Part shown: piece after piece, positions 6,238 through 7,415 of the stretch | Layout of the letters: each line of letters opens with the position of its first letter | Numbering within the stretch: the stretch's first letter is position 1 | NCBI GenBank assembly: GCA_013331315.1 | Contig: DUGQ01000044.1 | Span: 1 to 7,415 of the forward strand | Direction of reading: 5' to 3' | Length of the DNA: 7,415 nucleotides | Source of the DNA: Thermoplasmata archaeon | Lineage (GTDB): Archaea; Thermoplasmatota; Thermoplasmata; UBA10834 | The notes under the pieces: generated by a model | Database searches by the model: none | What the model was told of the DNA's origin: nothing | What the model saw: the letters and a program-made list of their open reading frames with translations, nothing else | Program-made: the position numbers and the translations under genes

Positions 6238-6780
6238 TCAAATTAACCTAAGCGCAGTTAAACGAATTTTGAATATCCGTTCCATTATCTGTTCGCCACC
6301 TCCGCCTCGTTGTGCTACGTTGAAGCCATCTGTCGCATGGCACGGTCGCCCTTCTTCACGGAGCGACATCTCTCCGGACACAGCGAGTTCCGCGCCGCTG
6401 AGATTCGGTTGTCGACGCTGTGAATTGTGCTGACGTGCTTGTCCTGATTGTGATGCACGGTCGTTGCGTTTGGACGCGCTCGCGTTGGATCGAATCGCAC
6501 GCGTATTAGTATTACGTAGTTCTAGCACCGTATGTGCACGCACACGAGTTGATCCTGCAAACGAGGCCCGCGCGTCGTTGAGGACGCTGCGATCCGGTGC
6601 GCGGACTCGCGCGTCGAACTGTGTGCAGACGGGCCTCCCGACGTGCGTGCGAGACCGGACGTGAAAAGGCACGTTCTCTCAAAGCTCACGCCTTGTCTTA
6701 GCAATTGCATCATCAGAAGCGCTGGTAGATTGAAAATAATTCGTAAATTCGAACACATTTCCGAGACAAAAATGCCAGCG
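6238..6780. other. Long intergenic region without a convincing gene
   Basis: This stretch between dppA and the divergent surface-protein gene holds no recognisable protein, tRNA or rRNA. A minus-strand frame from GTG 6672 to TGA 6238 could encode 144 residues. Its product is rich in Arg, Ser, Asn and Gln, has no motif I know, uses mainly CGN arginine codons unlike its AGG/AGA-using neighbours, and has no clear ribosome site, so I do not call it a gene. Part of the region (about 6470-6660) is dense in CG dinucleotides, and both ends are AT-rich. Small inverted repeats include CACAGCG (6379-6385) with CGCTGTG (6416-6422), and CGCTGG (6720-6725) with CCAGCG (6775-6780). It probably contains the two divergent promoters and perhaps an untranslated RNA. 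Confidence 0.4.
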
Positions 6781-6788
6781 TATTTATA
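6781..6788 (+). promoter_or_regulatory. TATA box of the partial surface-protein gene
   Basis: TATTTATA lies 62 bases before the GTG start. Transcription would begin near 6811 and leave a leader of about 40 bases. The upstream 6725-6780 segment is AT-rich, as expected for an archaeal promoter. Confidence 0.45.
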
Positions 6789-6837
6789 GAGGAAGTGCGC
6801 TTACAGGCGTGTTTGCTAGTCGAGCCTCTTGAGTGTA

Positions 6838-6843
6838 GGGGGA
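6838..6843 (+). promoter_or_regulatory. Purine-rich ribosome site deciding a GTG start
   Basis: GGGGGA precedes the GTG at 6851 by seven bases. With the preceding A it can pair with the 16S 3' end over six positions, one of them G-U. The in-frame TAG at 6836-6838 excludes any earlier start. The same GGGGGA with a seven-base gap stands before the TTG at 6028 inside the dppA frame. Confidence 0.5.
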
Positions 6844-6850
6844 AAATATA

Positions 6851-7415
6851 GTGTCAGAGAACCCGAGTTCTAGCGAGCCAGCTGTAGTGGAGACTGCTTC
6901 TGCCCCGCCTACCGACACGGCGCAGCCCGAGTCAATTCCTGCCCCTAAGAAGGATGGCAAGAAGAAGATGTTGATCGTCGTGGTCGCCATCATCGTGGTC
7001 GCCGCGCTGATCGGCAGCGCTGCGTACATGTTCGTGTTCGCGGGAAAGAAACTTGAGGTCACGATGACGCCTGATCCGATTCCGGACGTTCCTGCCGGCG
7101 GAGTCCGGGCGTTATCACTCGTAGTTGAATACGGCGGAGACGACGTCACGGACGACGCCGACTATGAGTGGTCCGTTTCACCGGATACACTCGGTGATTT
7201 CAACTACTATGCCAGAGCGAACGTCAATTTCGAGGCCGGAGATGAAGGCGGAACGGGTACGATCTCATGCACCGTGACCCACGATGGCAAGGAGAAGACC
7301 ATCGAGCGGTCCGTGACAGTTGAAGACCCGTTCCTCGACTCGGTTAGCGTGCTGCCGTCATATGCGCAACTCGACGTGGACGAGGAGCAGGTGTTCAACG
7401 CTACTGCCATCGACT
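6851..7415 (+). CDS. Membrane-anchored Ig-like surface protein (partial, runs off the end)
   Basis: The frame opens at GTG 6851 and stays open for 188 codons to the window edge. The N-terminal 32 residues are rich in Ser, Pro, Ala and Glu and probably cytoplasmic. A basic patch (KKDGKKK, 33-39) is followed by one membrane helix (about 40-64) and GKK. The rest is beta-rich: one Ig-like unit from LEVTMTPDP (68) to RSVTVED, then the start of a second (SVSVLPSYAQLDVDEEQVFNATAID). The latter resembles the opening of bacterial-type Ig repeats. Expected topology is an inside tail, a signal-anchor helix and an outside stalk of repeats. Coding is supported by regular codon use, the upstream stop and the ribosome-like site. 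It is transcribed divergently from dppA. Function is not recognised; it could be a surface adhesin, an envelope component or an anchored enzyme whose catalytic part lies beyond the window. Confidence 0.8.
   Translation, partial: MSENPSSSEPAVVETASAPPTDTAQPESIPAPKKDGKKKMLIVVVAIIVVAALIGSAAYMFVFAGKKLEVTMTPDPIPDVPAGGVRALSLVVEYGGDDVTDDADYEWSVSPDTLGDFNYYARANVNFEAGDEGGTGTISCTVTHDGKEKTIERSVTVEDPFLDSVSVLPSYAQLDVDEEQVFNATAID

Noticed and set aside
6340..6463. Nine-base repeat GCACGGTCG at 6340-6348 and 6455-6463.
   Set aside because: Only two copies, short, with unrelated flanks; not a repeat array or CRISPR.
6548..6558. GTTGATCCTGC, identical to part of the conserved 5' end of archaeal 16S rRNA.
   Set aside because: The match stops after 11 bases; the flanks do not continue the 16S sequence and no rRNA follows, so it is chance or at most a tiny relic.
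6735..6760. Minus-strand GTTCGAAT resembling a tRNA T-loop.
   Set aside because: The flanking five-base arms do not pair and no anticodon or acceptor stem can be built around it.

Overview
The window looks archaeal, most plausibly from Thermoplasmatota or a related euryarchaeal lineage. This rests on TATA-type boxes upstream of genes, a substrate-binding protein held by a C-terminal membrane helix instead of a lipobox, PKD and Ig-like surface domains rich in N-x-S/T sequons, and frequent AGG/AGA arginine codons. The lineage is inferred; no rRNA or other marker gene is present.

Layout. Bases 3-53 may be the last codons of an upstream gene. It runs straight into a complete plus-strand gene (57-941) for a pterin-dependent methyltransferase of the methyltetrahydrofolate:corrinoid type. 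A 115-base convergent gap follows. The minus strand then carries a peptide/oligopeptide-type ABC importer, in transcription order: substrate-binding protein (dppA-like, 4067 to about 6067), a 221-base spacer with a strong hairpin and its own TATA box, permease 1 (dppB-like, 2847-3845) and permease 2 (dppC-like, 1057-2850). The two permease genes overlap by ATGA. No ATPase gene is present. A gap of more than 600 bases without a convincing gene separates dppA from a divergent plus-strand gene. That gene (from 6851) encodes a membrane-anchored Ig-like surface protein and runs off the end.

How the genes work together. The binding protein should capture a peptide or similar solute outside the cell and pass it to the two permeases, powered by ATPases encoded elsewhere. 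The methyltransferase is metabolically separate: it would move a methyl group between a tetrahydropterin and a corrinoid protein.

The most unusual item is the second permease. Before its ordinary DppC core it has an extra membrane anchor, two tandem PKD domains with about ten N-glycosylation sequons, and a second extra membrane helix. The transporter would therefore carry its own extracellular, probably glycosylated, domain pair. Secondary points are a perfect 18-bp palindrome at the uncertain dppA start, a hairpin between dppA and dppB, and a compositionally odd intergenic region.
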